64,000 bases of DNA from Scatosoma sp048465415 (GTDB lineage Bacteria > Bacillota > Clostridia > Christensenellales > Borkfalkiaceae), in assembly GCA_048465415.1 (NCBI GenBank), contig DBFWLO010000022.1, positions 62,001 through 126,000 of the forward strand, given 5' to 3'. Both the position numbers and the translations under genes were made by a program. Of the stretch, positions 51,881 through 60,987 are shown piece after piece; position 1 is the first letter of the stretch; each line of letters begins with the position of its first letter. The notes below the pieces were generated by a model. The model was not told where the DNA came from. It searched no databases and worked only from the letters and a program-made list of their open reading frames with translations.

Positions 51881-54439
51881 TCATTTAATCAGCCGATTGT
51901 CTTTGGTGATATAATACGTCTCGTCCGCGGGCAGCCGCACGTAGAAACTTCCGTCGTCGTATTTTTCCACGCTCGGCTTTTCCACCGACTTATCCACGCG
52001 AATGGAATATATCCTGTTTCCGTAGCGATATTCGGATACGCCCGCATACTCCATCGAGGAAGGGAGTTTCGGAGAGATTTCGAGCCCCTTTACTTTCGGG
52101 TTGATGCCGCAAAGTCCGCTGACGAAGGTATAGGGAACCAATCCGCTTTCGGGGAATTCGCCCAAAATGCCCTCCACGTATTCGCCGTAATACGTCCTTG
52201 CATTGCGGCGCAGAGAATCTCCGTGGAATTCGTCCATGATGACGCCGAACCGCTCAAAGGCGTCGTCCGCGTTCATCGAATACCTGCCCAGCAGGTCGTA
52301 ATAGGAAATATAAAAGATCGTGCCGCCGTTCTGCATCTGATTGCCGTAAGCGCCCAGTCCCGAAGCGGGCGACATCGTTTCGTTGTTATACCACCAATAA
52401 TATGCGCCGTTTTCATCCGTCACCTTGGAGACGTCCAGCGTATTTCCCCGCGCCGCGTATTTGAAAGCGCCGTAAATGTCCCCGCCCGTCGAGGTGTCCC
52501 CCTCGATGATACGTTCTCCGTCCAACCAGGAATAAATGGCGGAAGTTTTGATGTCGTCTGCAAGTCCGAACGCCACCGCCATGAAATTGACGTACGTGAC
52601 GCCGAAATCCAGCTTTACGCCGTTGGCGTTTATCGAAGTAATGTATCTTTTCTTCGTCCTGTCCCAGAAGGTTTCGTTGAATTTTTCCTTCACCTTTTCC
52701 GCCAACGCCAGATACTGCGCATTATCCTCCCCGTAATAGGCAAGAATGTCCGCATAAGCGAGAAGGGAACCGTAATAGAGGATATTCTCATAGGAGGAAA
52801 GATACCCGAACGCCGTCATAGCGTCCCAATAATTGGAGGCCACAGAACCGCCCGCGCCGCCGAGCGCCTGATTTCTCGGGTCCTTGATGACGAGCACGCC
52901 CGTGAAGCCGTCCAAAGTGTTCAGCATATAGTTCATCGCCTTGTTCAGTCTTTCGCGCATCGTCTGCCCCACGCCGTTTCTGATGTCCATAAACTCCGTG
53001 ATCCGGCCGTTTTCGTCGTATTCGCCGACGTTGTTCTGCTGCAAGAGATAGTTTCTCGCCGCGAGAATGAAGATCTGATTATAGGTATAGTGCGCGCCCA
53101 TATCGAGGTGGTACTGCCCGTTGGCGGTGGCCCATACGTAACCGTCGCTGTCCGACCAGCCGTCGGGCCCCGTCCTCGCATTTTTCAGATAGCCGAAACA
53201 AGCGTTGCGCGCCTCGTCGTAATCCGTCCAGTTGAATTTCAGCCCGCACCATTCCAGCCATTCCGTAGAGCCGATAAGCGCCTGCCCCGTTCGGAACGGC
53301 GTCTTATTGGTATACGAACTGAGCGGATTGCCCGTGAGGTTAGGTTCCGTCTTCGCCGTGCCGTAGATGGTCCACATATTGTTGAGATCGGCGTCGAAGG
53401 TATTGCCGAGAGAGGTGTATAAAAGCGTCCTGCGGTCGCCGTAAACCCGCATTTCCGAAACGGAGAGGTACTTTTCCTTAGCCATGTCCGCAAGTTCTAC
53501 CGAAGTCAGCTTGGACGTGAGGCGTATGCCGTTCGCCACGATTTTATCCAGCCCTAAAACGAGCGTCGCGCCTTTGGGATTGGGAAAGCGCATGATCGGC
53601 GTGAAGATTCCCTTCGCGTATTCGTAAAGATAATAATATTTGGGCAGGAACTGCCAGCTCTTTCCGTAATCGGTCGTATATTCCACAGCGATATTGGAGG
53701 GAAAAATCTCCGCGGCCGCAGGAATTTGTATCTCGATCTTATCCAGCGTGTAATTGTCTTTGAAGAGATATCCGACGTACTGCTCCTCGTACGCGTCTTC
53801 CGCCGCCTTGCTCTTGAAATACGTGCCGCTGTCCGAGTCGGCGACGCGTTCCGCCGCATATTCCCCGCCCGCGGCTTCGGAAGAAACGGGCTTTAAATCC
53901 GCAATCAGTCCGTCATACGGTTTTTCCCCGCCCGTAACGACGATCTTTTTGCCTTCCGTCCAGCCGACCATCTCATTCGTCTGCATACAAAAAGCGGCCG
54001 CGGAAATATAATAGGTGCCCGCCTTCTTATATTCGTGCGCGTTAGTGACGGTGGATTTCAGTTCGTTGTTCTGCACGCCGGGACCGTTATAACTCCATGT
54101 GCCGTCCCCCCAATCCACGACGAAATACACCGCGCCGGCGACGACGTCGTCCGTTTTCTTCTGCCATATCTTAGTGGCCTTGATCTTGGTGGATACGTTG
54201 ACCGTTTCTCCCGTTCCAATGCTTTCTTTCGTGGGAACGCTGACCGTCAGATAGGTGTCGTCCGTCGTCCTTTCGTAAAGGGAAGCGGCGTATTCTATCT
54301 CTTTCAGATCGTAAACTTTCGTTTCCACAGAATTATCCACCGTCACCGTTTCCTTGATTTCTCTCGGCTCGCCCTTACAGCCCGTCATACCGCCGAGCAC
54401 GACGGCGAGCGCCACAATGATGCAAATGTGTCGTTTCAT
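51881..54439 (-). CDS. Lipoprotein with F5/8-type and (alpha/alpha)6-barrel glycosidase-like domains
   Basis: An 852-aa lipoprotein (lipobox GGMTGCKG, Cys21). Residues about 35-170 look like a PKD/Ig-type sandwich (YFVVDWGDGTWSYNGPGVQN; HEYKKAGTYYIS). About 180-340 is an F5/8-type domain (FKDNYTLDKIEIQIPAAAEI; VLGLDKIVANGIRLTSKL). About 360-780 is a six-hairpin barrel. Suggestive pieces are QYHLDMGAHYTYNQIFILAA, GGSVASNYWDAMTAFGYLSS, EKFNETFWDRTKKRYIT and YYWWYNNETMSPASGLGAYG. The end has the sandwich typical of such enzymes (LEISPKLPSSMEYAGV). Families GH78, GH63, GH94 and GH65 share this fold; I cannot choose one. As a lipid-anchored enzyme it would trim glycan outside before import. Confidence 0.7.
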   Translation of the reverse strand: MKRHICIIVALAVVLGGMTGCKGEPREIKETVTVDNSVETKVYDLKEIEYAASLYERTTDDTYLTVSVPTKESIGTGETVNVSTKIKATKIWQKKTDDVVAGAVYFVVDWGDGTWSYNGPGVQNNELKSTVTNAHEYKKAGTYYISAAAFCMQTNEMVGWTEGKKIVVTGGEKPYDGLIADLKPVSSEAAGGEYAAERVADSDSGTYFKSKAAEDAYEEQYVGYLFKDNYTLDKIEIQIPAAAEIFPSNIAVEYTTDYGKSWQFLPKYYYLYEYAKGIFTPIMRFPNPKGATLVLGLDKIVANGIRLTSKLTSVELADMAKEKYLSVSEMRVYGDRRTLLYTSLGNTFDADLNNMWTIYGTAKTEPNLTGNPLSSYTNKTPFRTGQALIGSTEWLEWCGLKFNWTDYDEARNACFGYLKNARTGPDGWSDSDGYVWATANGQYHLDMGAHYTYNQIFILAARNYLLQQNNVGEYDENGRITEFMDIRNGVGQTMRERLNKAMNYMLNTLDGFTGVLVIKDPRNQALGGAGGSVASNYWDAMTAFGYLSSYENILYYGSLLAYADILAYYGEDNAQYLALAEKVKEKFNETFWDRTKKRYITSINANGVKLDFGVTYVNFMAVAFGLADDIKTSAIYSWLDGERIIEGDTSTGGDIYGAFKYAARGNTLDVSKVTDENGAYYWWYNNETMSPASGLGAYGNQMQNGGTIFYISYYDLLGRYSMNADDAFERFGVIMDEFHGDSLRRNARTYYGEYVEGILGEFPESGLVPYTFVSGLCGINPKVKGLEISPKLPSSMEYAGVSEYRYGNRIYSIRVDKSVEKPSVEKYDDGSFYVRLPADETYYITKDNRLIK

Positions 54440-54494
54440 CTATCCTCTCCTTATCGGAAGGCGGTCTTTCGTCCCGCCTCCCCGAGGTTGTTTC

Positions 54495-56843
54495 TTATTT
54501 TCTCTTTTTGCGAAGCAGAGCCGCTATTGCCGCGCCGATCGCGGCCGCGCCAACAGCGCCGCTTATCCCCAACACGCTTCCGCATCCCGCGCGATGCGGG
54601 GACGTATCTTGCGAATCTTCCCCGGCCGCCGCCTTGACCGTCAGCGTAAAAGAAGCCTTGACGCTCTTGTCCGCAACGCAGAAGACGGTGATCGTCGTTT
54701 CCCCCGCGCCGACGTAAGTCAGCCTGCCCTCTTCGTCCACCGTCGCCACAGACTCGTTGCCGCTCGTAAAGCGAACGGCGTAATTCGTCGCGTTATCGGG
54801 GACAACCGTCACGAGAAGCGTGTATTTTCCGCCGACCGTCGCGTCTTTGGGCGTCGCGTCGAAGGATACCGCCGTGGGCAGCACTTCCTTATCTTTTACG
54901 GAGATTTTCACTTCGTCCCTGACGGCGGGATTTCCTTTGCATTTGACGGTGATCGTCGTTTCTCCCGCATTGAGAAAGGTAATCAAACCCGACGCGTTGA
55001 CCGTGGCGACCAAAGCGTTGGAGCTCTCGTATAAAAGTCCGCTTTCCGTCACGCCCGCGGGGAGTATCGCCGCTTCTATCTGCACCTTGTCTCCCGACGT
55101 GATATTTTCAAATTTATTGTTGATTTTCACCGCTTCGGGATAGACGATTTCGGTCGGATTGCCGCTCTTGTCGAGCTTTGCGTAATAGACGTTCGCAAGC
55201 GTGACGGTAGTGGTGGTAAAGAGCGCGAGTTCCCTGTTCGGCAGATTTCTCGCCGCGGCGGAGACGACGGGCGTTTCCATGTCGTTGACATACATTTCGA
55301 TTTGGAAAGAAGCCCCTTCGCCGTATGCTTTCACCTTGACAAAGTTCCATTCCCCTCTCCTATAATCGGAATCCCTCTCACTGGGACCGCCCACGCCACC
55401 GACGCCCGATCCCCAGATCGTCGCTTTCAAGGCCTCTTCCTGAATAAAGGCGGAAATGCCTTCCTGATTAGGCACCGTCGCCCTGTCTCCCAGGCTCAGC
55501 CCTACGCCGTGCCAGCCGTTGGGCGTCGCAAGATCCGTTTTGACCATGTAGTTGAGTTCAAAGCCGTTCGTTTCCACCGCGAGGCCGTTGACGAGGTCTT
55601 TCAGATACAGTAAGACATATCCCGCGTCCACGCCGCTCTTTTTCTTCTCTTTGAGAGTCATGGAGCCATCGGCGTTGAAGTTCCAGTAATCTTCGACGGG
55701 GAAAGCGGTTCCGTCCTTGCTGCCGCCGTTGGTGACGAAATAATTATCGAAATTCTTCGCCGCCGCTTCCGCTGTCGTCGGGTAACGGAAAAAATTTTCG
55801 GCCGCCGTCACCGTAACGGTAAATTCGTCCGTCTTTGCGGGATTGTCCATGGAATACGCCGTCACCGTGTATTCTCCCGGGTTGATGAAATAGATATTGT
55901 TTCCCTGCGCGATCGCGCCCTCGGGCAGCCGATAGCCCACGTCTTTCATGGACGCGTTTGCGGGCAGAGCTTCGCTCTGTACGGTCAACGGCGCGAACTG
56001 CGCGATCTGCGAAGGCGCCGTCACGCGGATCGATTCCACCGCCTGATAAGGTTCTCCCGCCGCGTTCAAGGGCGAAACGCGGAATGCCTTTGCCGTAAAT
56101 CCCGCGTTTGTAAAGTAGAACCCCATATTCGCGGAAGTCAGCGCGTAATTTTTTTCTTTCATGAGATCGGCGCCGATGGAAATCACTTCCGTTCCGTCCG
56201 CCGTCAGCGTCACGCCGCTGCCGACCGCCGTAATACGCAGGGTGTGTTCGCCTCTTTCCGTCCAATTTTCGGGCGTTTTTCCCTCTGTGTACTCGGCGTT
56301 GTTGAGTTTGGAACTCGAATACGTGCCCTTTCCGCTATTCTGTACGAACATTTCCACGCCGTTGGGGCTGTCTCCCCAGCGCGCCTTCCTCGAAAAATTC
56401 GTATAGCCGAACATGAATCCCGCCCAGCCCCGGCGGGATTCGTCATCGTAGCTGTAAACGAGTTCCGCCGTAAAATACTGCAATTTTTTGACGTTATAGC
56501 GAACGTAGATATTGTTTTCCGAAACATCGTTACCCGAATATTTCTCTCCATTGATCTTCAATCCGTTATCCAGCGAAAACAGCTCGTCGAGCTTCTTTGC
56601 ATATGTCACCCAGCCCTCCGAAGTATAACCGAGTTCCTCGCTGTTCGTCGCCGGATCGATACCTGCGGAAAACGCCCCGAGCGCGGAAAAATCGGCGGTT
56701 TCGGTAAAATCGAAGTTTTCGACGAATGCGCTCTCCTCGGCTTTTACAGGGGTTGCCGCTATGGACGCCGCCGCGCCAAACAAGCAAGCAACAAGCGCAA
56801 AAGCGGTCGTCAGCGACAGCGCCAACTTCGTTTTTCTTTTCAT
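54495..56843 (-). CDS. Surface protein with lectin-like and BIG2 domains and Cys-type tail
   Basis: A 782-aa exported protein. The ATG at 56843 is 8 bases from GGAGG; an ATG two codons earlier is too close. Signal peptide MKRKTKLALSLTTAFALVAC ... VKA. Residues about 40-265 hold a concanavalin-like domain (YVRYNVKKLQYFTAELVYSY; GEHTLRITAVGSGVTLTADG). A BIG2-like domain follows (SQIAQFAPLTVQSEALPANA), then a second concanavalin-like domain to about 575. Two more BIG2 domains (about 585-745) show NASGLITFLNAGETTITVKC and VDEEGRLTYVGAGETTITVF. The tail is AGCGSVLGISGAVGAAAIGA plus LLRKKRK. BIG2 domains are spacers of surface proteins. It lies directly after the binding lipoprotein gene and probably presents a sugar-binding head beside the importer. 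Confidence 0.8.
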   Translation of the reverse strand: MKRKTKLALSLTTAFALVACLFGAAASIAATPVKAEESAFVENFDFTETADFSALGAFSAGIDPATNSEELGYTSEGWVTYAKKLDELFSLDNGLKINGEKYSGNDVSENNIYVRYNVKKLQYFTAELVYSYDDESRRGWAGFMFGYTNFSRKARWGDSPNGVEMFVQNSGKGTYSSSKLNNAEYTEGKTPENWTERGEHTLRITAVGSGVTLTADGTEVISIGADLMKEKNYALTSANMGFYFTNAGFTAKAFRVSPLNAAGEPYQAVESIRVTAPSQIAQFAPLTVQSEALPANASMKDVGYRLPEGAIAQGNNIYFINPGEYTVTAYSMDNPAKTDEFTVTVTAAENFFRYPTTAEAAAKNFDNYFVTNGGSKDGTAFPVEDYWNFNADGSMTLKEKKKSGVDAGYVLLYLKDLVNGLAVETNGFELNYMVKTDLATPNGWHGVGLSLGDRATVPNQEGISAFIQEEALKATIWGSGVGGVGGPSERDSDYRRGEWNFVKVKAYGEGASFQIEMYVNDMETPVVSAAARNLPNRELALFTTTTVTLANVYYAKLDKSGNPTEIVYPEAVKINNKFENITSGDKVQIEAAILPAGVTESGLLYESSNALVATVNASGLITFLNAGETTITVKCKGNPAVRDEVKISVKDKEVLPTAVSFDATPKDATVGGKYTLLVTVVPDNATNYAVRFTSGNESVATVDEEGRLTYVGAGETTITVFCVADKSVKASFTLTVKAAAGEDSQDTSPHRAGCGSVLGISGAVGAAAIGAAIAALLRKKRK

Positions 56844-56877
56844 GATCATTTCCTCCTTTCACCGCAATCGCGGTTAT

Positions 56878-58611
56878 TTACTTTTTAAGTTCCAGCGCCG
56901 TAAATTGGGCGGACGCTTCCGCTAGAATCTCCTCGCCTTTGAGCTCCGTTTTCCATTTGGCGCAATAGTCCGCCACCGTCATCGACGTCTGCCGCGTCGC
57001 GTACATATAGGCAAAACTCGCCATATCCAGTACCATGTCGTTTATCTTCGCGGAATCGAGCGTGAGATATTCGCCTACCTGCGGCGTCGTTTTATAGGTG
57101 GCGGTCTTCAAATTGTGCCGGGCAACTTTCAACGTGATCTTCGTGATCTCTTTTTCCTTCCCCTGCACTACGCCGTCGTATGAGGAGGATATCCACGCGC
57201 CCCAATCCCACGCGCCGCTGTTTTTTTCACGGTAGGTCTCCTTCGGAATGCTGCAATAGGTCAGATTAGAATCGGCGATGAGCGTATATCGGATACTGTC
57301 CTCCACGCCTACTCCCCAGCGCAGGGCGTCGTAGGCGACTCCGCGTCGGTAGGTGTCCGTTTCCTCGTCGTAAAAAGCGTAACAATCGTCGATAAAGGCG
57401 CATATCTTTTCCATCAGGACTTTATTCATCGAGGTCTGTTTCGAAACGGTGATGATGTTTCCCGCAAGTCCTTCGCCCGCCATATATCCCGCGAACTCGG
57501 TGTCCGCGTCTTCGGATACGGGCAGCGGATACGTTTCCCACCAATCGGACGTATCCGTTTTTTCCGAATCGGATTTGTTTTCGTTGACGTCGATCTGCGT
57601 GGAAGAGGTGATGGATCCCGGATACCATTGAATGCCTATTTTACCGTATGTGGTGCGTTTATCGTTGGCAAAGGTCTGAGAGTACCAGTTGGGATCGATG
57701 AGTTTCTCGTCGTTGATCTGCCTTAAATAATCGAGATAGGGCTGATAGGAACCGTCCGTGGTGGAGAATTTCACTTCCCCTTTGGAATCGATATAAAATC
57801 CGTAAGGCGCCACGGGCACCCGTCCCCACATCAGAGGCATCCAGGTTTCCAGCGTACCGAGACTGGTGCCGCCGCCCGCGGTGGTGAAGCCGTAACAATC
57901 CAGTTTACTGCCGCTGTTTTTGAAAACCTTTATATAGCGGGCAAAATGCAGCAGATCCTCGGGCGTATTCGGCATCCACTTTCCTCCGTCCGTACACGTC
58001 GCGCCGGCGGGGACGTATACCTTCGACGCGTCGGAAGTCTTGCTGCCCTTTTCGTCGTAGCCGTCCGTCAAAGCTCTGTATTCGTTCGCCCAATCCTCCC
58101 GGATTTTCAGCGACCAGGTGGGCGGACTGGAAGGCGTCCAGATGGCGTTGAGCCTTCCGTTCGCGTCGGTGAGCACCTGCTTGGTGAAGGATTGGCTTTC
58201 GGTGGAGAGAAGCTCTTTGAAATGAGGCATCTTTTCCAGATAGGGCGTCCAGTCCTCCAGCAGCACCCCCTGCTTGCGAATCGCCTGAAAGGAAGTGAAA
58301 TCGGGAAAAGAAACGATGTCGGGCTTATCGGACGAACTGAACCCGATCATGACCGAATTTATGAAGTCGGTCGTGGCGTTCAGGGAGATATTTAAACCGT
58401 AATGTTCCGCGATCCATGCCCGATAAGGATCGTCGCCGGGCGTAGGCGTATTCGTCCAGCCGTTAAGCAGCAGGGTGATGTCGTATTTTTTATTTTTTCC
58501 GTTCTCCCCGCTGCTTTCGGAAACGTTGGGTTTCCCGCAGCCCGCCGCGGAAATCAGAAAGACGGCGGCGAGCGCCGACGAGAGCCGTAAGATGAATTTT
58601 TTTCTTTGCAT
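56878..58611 (-). CDS. Extracellular solute-binding lipoprotein (LplA-like) of ABC importer
   Basis: A 577-aa lipoprotein (lipobox LISAAGCGK, Cys25). The mature part begins YDITLLLNGWTNTPTPGDDP and continues IAEHYGLNISLNATTDFINS and SSSDKPDIVSFPDFTSFQAI. This is the layout of the large LplA/LipO-type binding proteins (about 500-570 aa), which pair with LplB- and YtcP-type permeases. Such systems import oligosaccharides derived from polysaccharides, often pectin or rhamnogalacturonan fragments. The gene starts 21 bp after the permease at 58633. The sugar is inferred only from neighbours (GH78-like, GH65). Confidence 0.9.
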   Translation of the reverse strand: MQRKKFILRLSSALAAVFLISAAGCGKPNVSESSGENGKNKKYDITLLLNGWTNTPTPGDDPYRAWIAEHYGLNISLNATTDFINSVMIGFSSSDKPDIVSFPDFTSFQAIRKQGVLLEDWTPYLEKMPHFKELLSTESQSFTKQVLTDANGRLNAIWTPSSPPTWSLKIREDWANEYRALTDGYDEKGSKTSDASKVYVPAGATCTDGGKWMPNTPEDLLHFARYIKVFKNSGSKLDCYGFTTAGGGTSLGTLETWMPLMWGRVPVAPYGFYIDSKGEVKFSTTDGSYQPYLDYLRQINDEKLIDPNWYSQTFANDKRTTYGKIGIQWYPGSITSSTQIDVNENKSDSEKTDTSDWWETYPLPVSEDADTEFAGYMAGEGLAGNIITVSKQTSMNKVLMEKICAFIDDCYAFYDEETDTYRRGVAYDALRWGVGVEDSIRYTLIADSNLTYCSIPKETYREKNSGAWDWGAWISSSYDGVVQGKEKEITKITLKVARHNLKTATYKTTPQVGEYLTLDSAKINDMVLDMASFAYMYATRQTSMTVADYCAKWKTELKGEEILAEASAQFTALELKK

Positions 58612-58632
58612 ATTGTTTCTCCTTGAATTGAA

Positions 58633-59526
58633 TTAGCCCTTGACCGAGCCGAGATATACGCCCTTGGTGAAATATTTTTGAAAGAAGGGATAGACGAGAA
58701 GAATAGGTACGCAGCCGATGACGGTAAGCGCCATCTTCACCGTCATATTGTCCACTTTGCCGAGATTGATGATCCCTTCCCACTTATCGATATTCCCCTG
58801 ATTGATCTGGTTGAGATTATTAAAGGTGATCTGTATGTAATATTGCAGAGGCCACAACCGGGAATGGGTGGGCGAAACGTACAGGAAGGCGTCGAACCAA
58901 CTGTTCCATTGCCCCACCAGCGTAAACATGCCGATGGCGGCCATCACTGGCTTGGACATGGGGAGAATGACGGAGATAAACGTCCGCCATTCGCCGGCGC
59001 CGTCTATATTCGCCGCCTCCTCCATTTCTCTGGGCAATCCCTCGAAAAATTGTTTAATAATGATGACGTTCCATACGTTCATGATATTGGGAAGAATATA
59101 CACCCAGATATTATTGGTAAGCCCCAGAGAATCTACGACTACATAGGTGGGAATCAATCCGCCGTTAAAGAGGATACAGAACAAAACGAGCTTGATGACC
59201 GCATTCCTGCCGGGTAAAGCCTTTCTCGAGAGAGCATAGGCAAACAGTGCACAGAACGCCAAACTCGTCACCGTTCCCACCACCGTTCTGAACACCGAAA
59301 CACCGATCGCCCGGGCGATATATCGTCCCGCCGTCATCACCTGCACATATGCCTGTATGGTAAACTTTTTCGGAATGGGCAGGAAGTAGGAGGCATTGAT
59401 GTCCGACGGGGCGCAGAAGGACACCAAAAGGGTGTAGATGAGAGGATATACGCAGAGCAAAGCCGTCGCCGCACATATAGCGTGAATGAAGATACCGTAC
59501 GTCTTTTCGCTGATTTTAGTCGTCAT
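58633..59526 (-). CDS. ABC transporter permease, YtcP/LplC type
   Basis: A 297-aa membrane protein with six transmembrane segments (first AICAATALLCVYPLIYTLLV). The EAA loop is MEEAANIDGAGEWRTFISVI. The family-typical end is YPFFQKYFTKGVYLGSVKG. It forms the heterodimeric channel with the 482-aa permease upstream (12-bp gap) and works with the LplA-like protein. No ATPase is encoded next to it. Confidence 0.92.
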   Translation of the reverse strand: MTTKISEKTYGIFIHAICAATALLCVYPLIYTLLVSFCAPSDINASYFLPIPKKFTIQAYVQVMTAGRYIARAIGVSVFRTVVGTVTSLAFCALFAYALSRKALPGRNAVIKLVLFCILFNGGLIPTYVVVDSLGLTNNIWVYILPNIMNVWNVIIIKQFFEGLPREMEEAANIDGAGEWRTFISVILPMSKPVMAAIGMFTLVGQWNSWFDAFLYVSPTHSRLWPLQYYIQITFNNLNQINQGNIDKWEGIINLGKVDNMTVKMALTVIGCVPILLVYPFFQKYFTKGVYLGSVKG

Positions 59527-59538
59527 GGCGTCCCTCCT

Positions 59539-60987
59539 TTACCACATACTTACTTCACAGGTCTTTTTGGAAATATAATTGCAGACGAGCACCATGATCA
59601 GACCGATCGCCGACTGGAAAAAGGACATCGCCGCGCCCAGGCTGTATTGAAGTTCCCTCATTCCGTACCACACCAGCCAGGTGTCGATGACGAGCGCCTG
59701 ATCCTTGGTGGTGGCGCTGTAAAAGAGCAGCAGTTGTTCCCCGCCCGCCCCCTTTAAAATATTGCCCAGAGACATTACCGTGAGAAAGACGACGGTGTTG
59801 CGAATGGAGGGGAGCGTGATATGTATCACCCTTTGCAGCGGCTTTGCGCCGTCTATCTTCGCGGCCTCGAACAGCGAGGTATCCACCCCGGAAAGCGCCG
59901 CGAGATAGAGAATGGTACCCCAGCCCAGCTCTTTCCAGACCGACGTGAGGATAACGATCGTCAAAAAATATTTCCTCGACACCATATAATCGACGGAGGT
60001 GCCCAGCATGGAGTTGATCATTCCCTCGGGACTAAGCAGAGAATACGTTATCGCATAAACGACCACCCAGCTGAAAAAATGAGGGATATAGACGATATTC
60101 TGGAACACGCTGCGCAGCCGGGCGCTTTTCAGATCGTACAGACAAACAGACAAAATCAGCGGCGGGATAATCCCTACGATCAGACGCAGAACGCTGATAT
60201 AGACCGTCCGGCCGATTACATTGAGCATCAGCGTATCGGTGAAAATCGTCTTGAACTGATAGAGTCCCACCCACTTACTGCCCCATACGCCGTCTTTGAG
60301 ATTGAAATCCTTGAAAGAGAGAATGGTTTGGAGCCAGACGGGATAAAGATTAAAGACGAAAATGAGGGCGAGCGGCACCGCCATAAATCCGTAAACAGGC
60401 AAAAATTTCCTGATGAGGCGAGCCGAATTTTCTCCAAGCTTGCGTTCGATGACGCCGTCTGTCAGCAGCGCCAGCCCCAACGCAAGTAGAACGGGCTTGA
60501 TTTCAAACGCGTTATAAAAGGGAACGGAAGCGCCGTAATAATCGTAAACTTCCGCTGAACAAAAGAGCAGATATATATACCCCGTGAGGAAAATCCCTCC
60601 TACCGCCATACAGGCGAACGCCGCCGCGTCCGAAGCGCGCCTTTTCTCCTTCCATACCGTATATCGAAGTACGAACAGCGTCACGAGCAGGACGAGAAGA
60701 AGTATTCCCGCGAGCGTCATGACGCATATAAACATAGGATACTGTACGGTGACGACGTTGCCCCACGAATCGTACGCGGTATACGAGCCGCCGTTGAACA
60801 AAAGCTGAAACAGCTCGAAGCCCCTGTACGGAATATTGAAACCGATATCCAGCTGATTTTTGCTCATCAGTGTGCAAAAAATGAGGCATATCAAGCATAC
60901 CGCGGGCACGGATACCGCGACGATTCCCTTCGCCGCTTCCGCCCCGATTCCCGCCTGCCTTTTCAACGTCAATTCCTTGTTTTTCAT
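59539..60987 (-). CDS. LplB-type ABC permease with extra N-terminal membrane domain
   Basis: A 482-aa membrane protein. Residues from about 190 match LplB-type permeases: FLPVYGFMAVPLALIFVFNL as the first segment, ILSFKDFNLKDGVWGSKWVG, and the EAA loop LFEAAKIDGAKPLQRVIHIT near 390. It ends with KKTCEVSMW. Ahead of this is an unusual 190-residue extension with about four hydrophobic segments (near residues 20-42, 84-112, 122-145 and 160-178). Ordinary members are about 300 aa. The start at 60987 is fixed by GGAGGG and the ATGA overlap with the AraC gene, so the extension is not a misplaced start. Its role is unknown; it might dock a partner or the ATPase. Confidence 0.85.
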   Translation of the reverse strand: MKNKELTLKRQAGIGAEAAKGIVAVSVPAVCLICLIFCTLMSKNQLDIGFNIPYRGFELFQLLFNGGSYTAYDSWGNVVTVQYPMFICVMTLAGILLLVLLVTLFVLRYTVWKEKRRASDAAAFACMAVGGIFLTGYIYLLFCSAEVYDYYGASVPFYNAFEIKPVLLALGLALLTDGVIERKLGENSARLIRKFLPVYGFMAVPLALIFVFNLYPVWLQTILSFKDFNLKDGVWGSKWVGLYQFKTIFTDTLMLNVIGRTVYISVLRLIVGIIPPLILSVCLYDLKSARLRSVFQNIVYIPHFFSWVVVYAITYSLLSPEGMINSMLGTSVDYMVSRKYFLTIVILTSVWKELGWGTILYLAALSGVDTSLFEAAKIDGAKPLQRVIHITLPSIRNTVVFLTVMSLGNILKGAGGEQLLLFYSATTKDQALVIDTWLVWYGMRELQYSLGAAMSFFQSAIGLIMVLVCNYISKKTCEVSMW

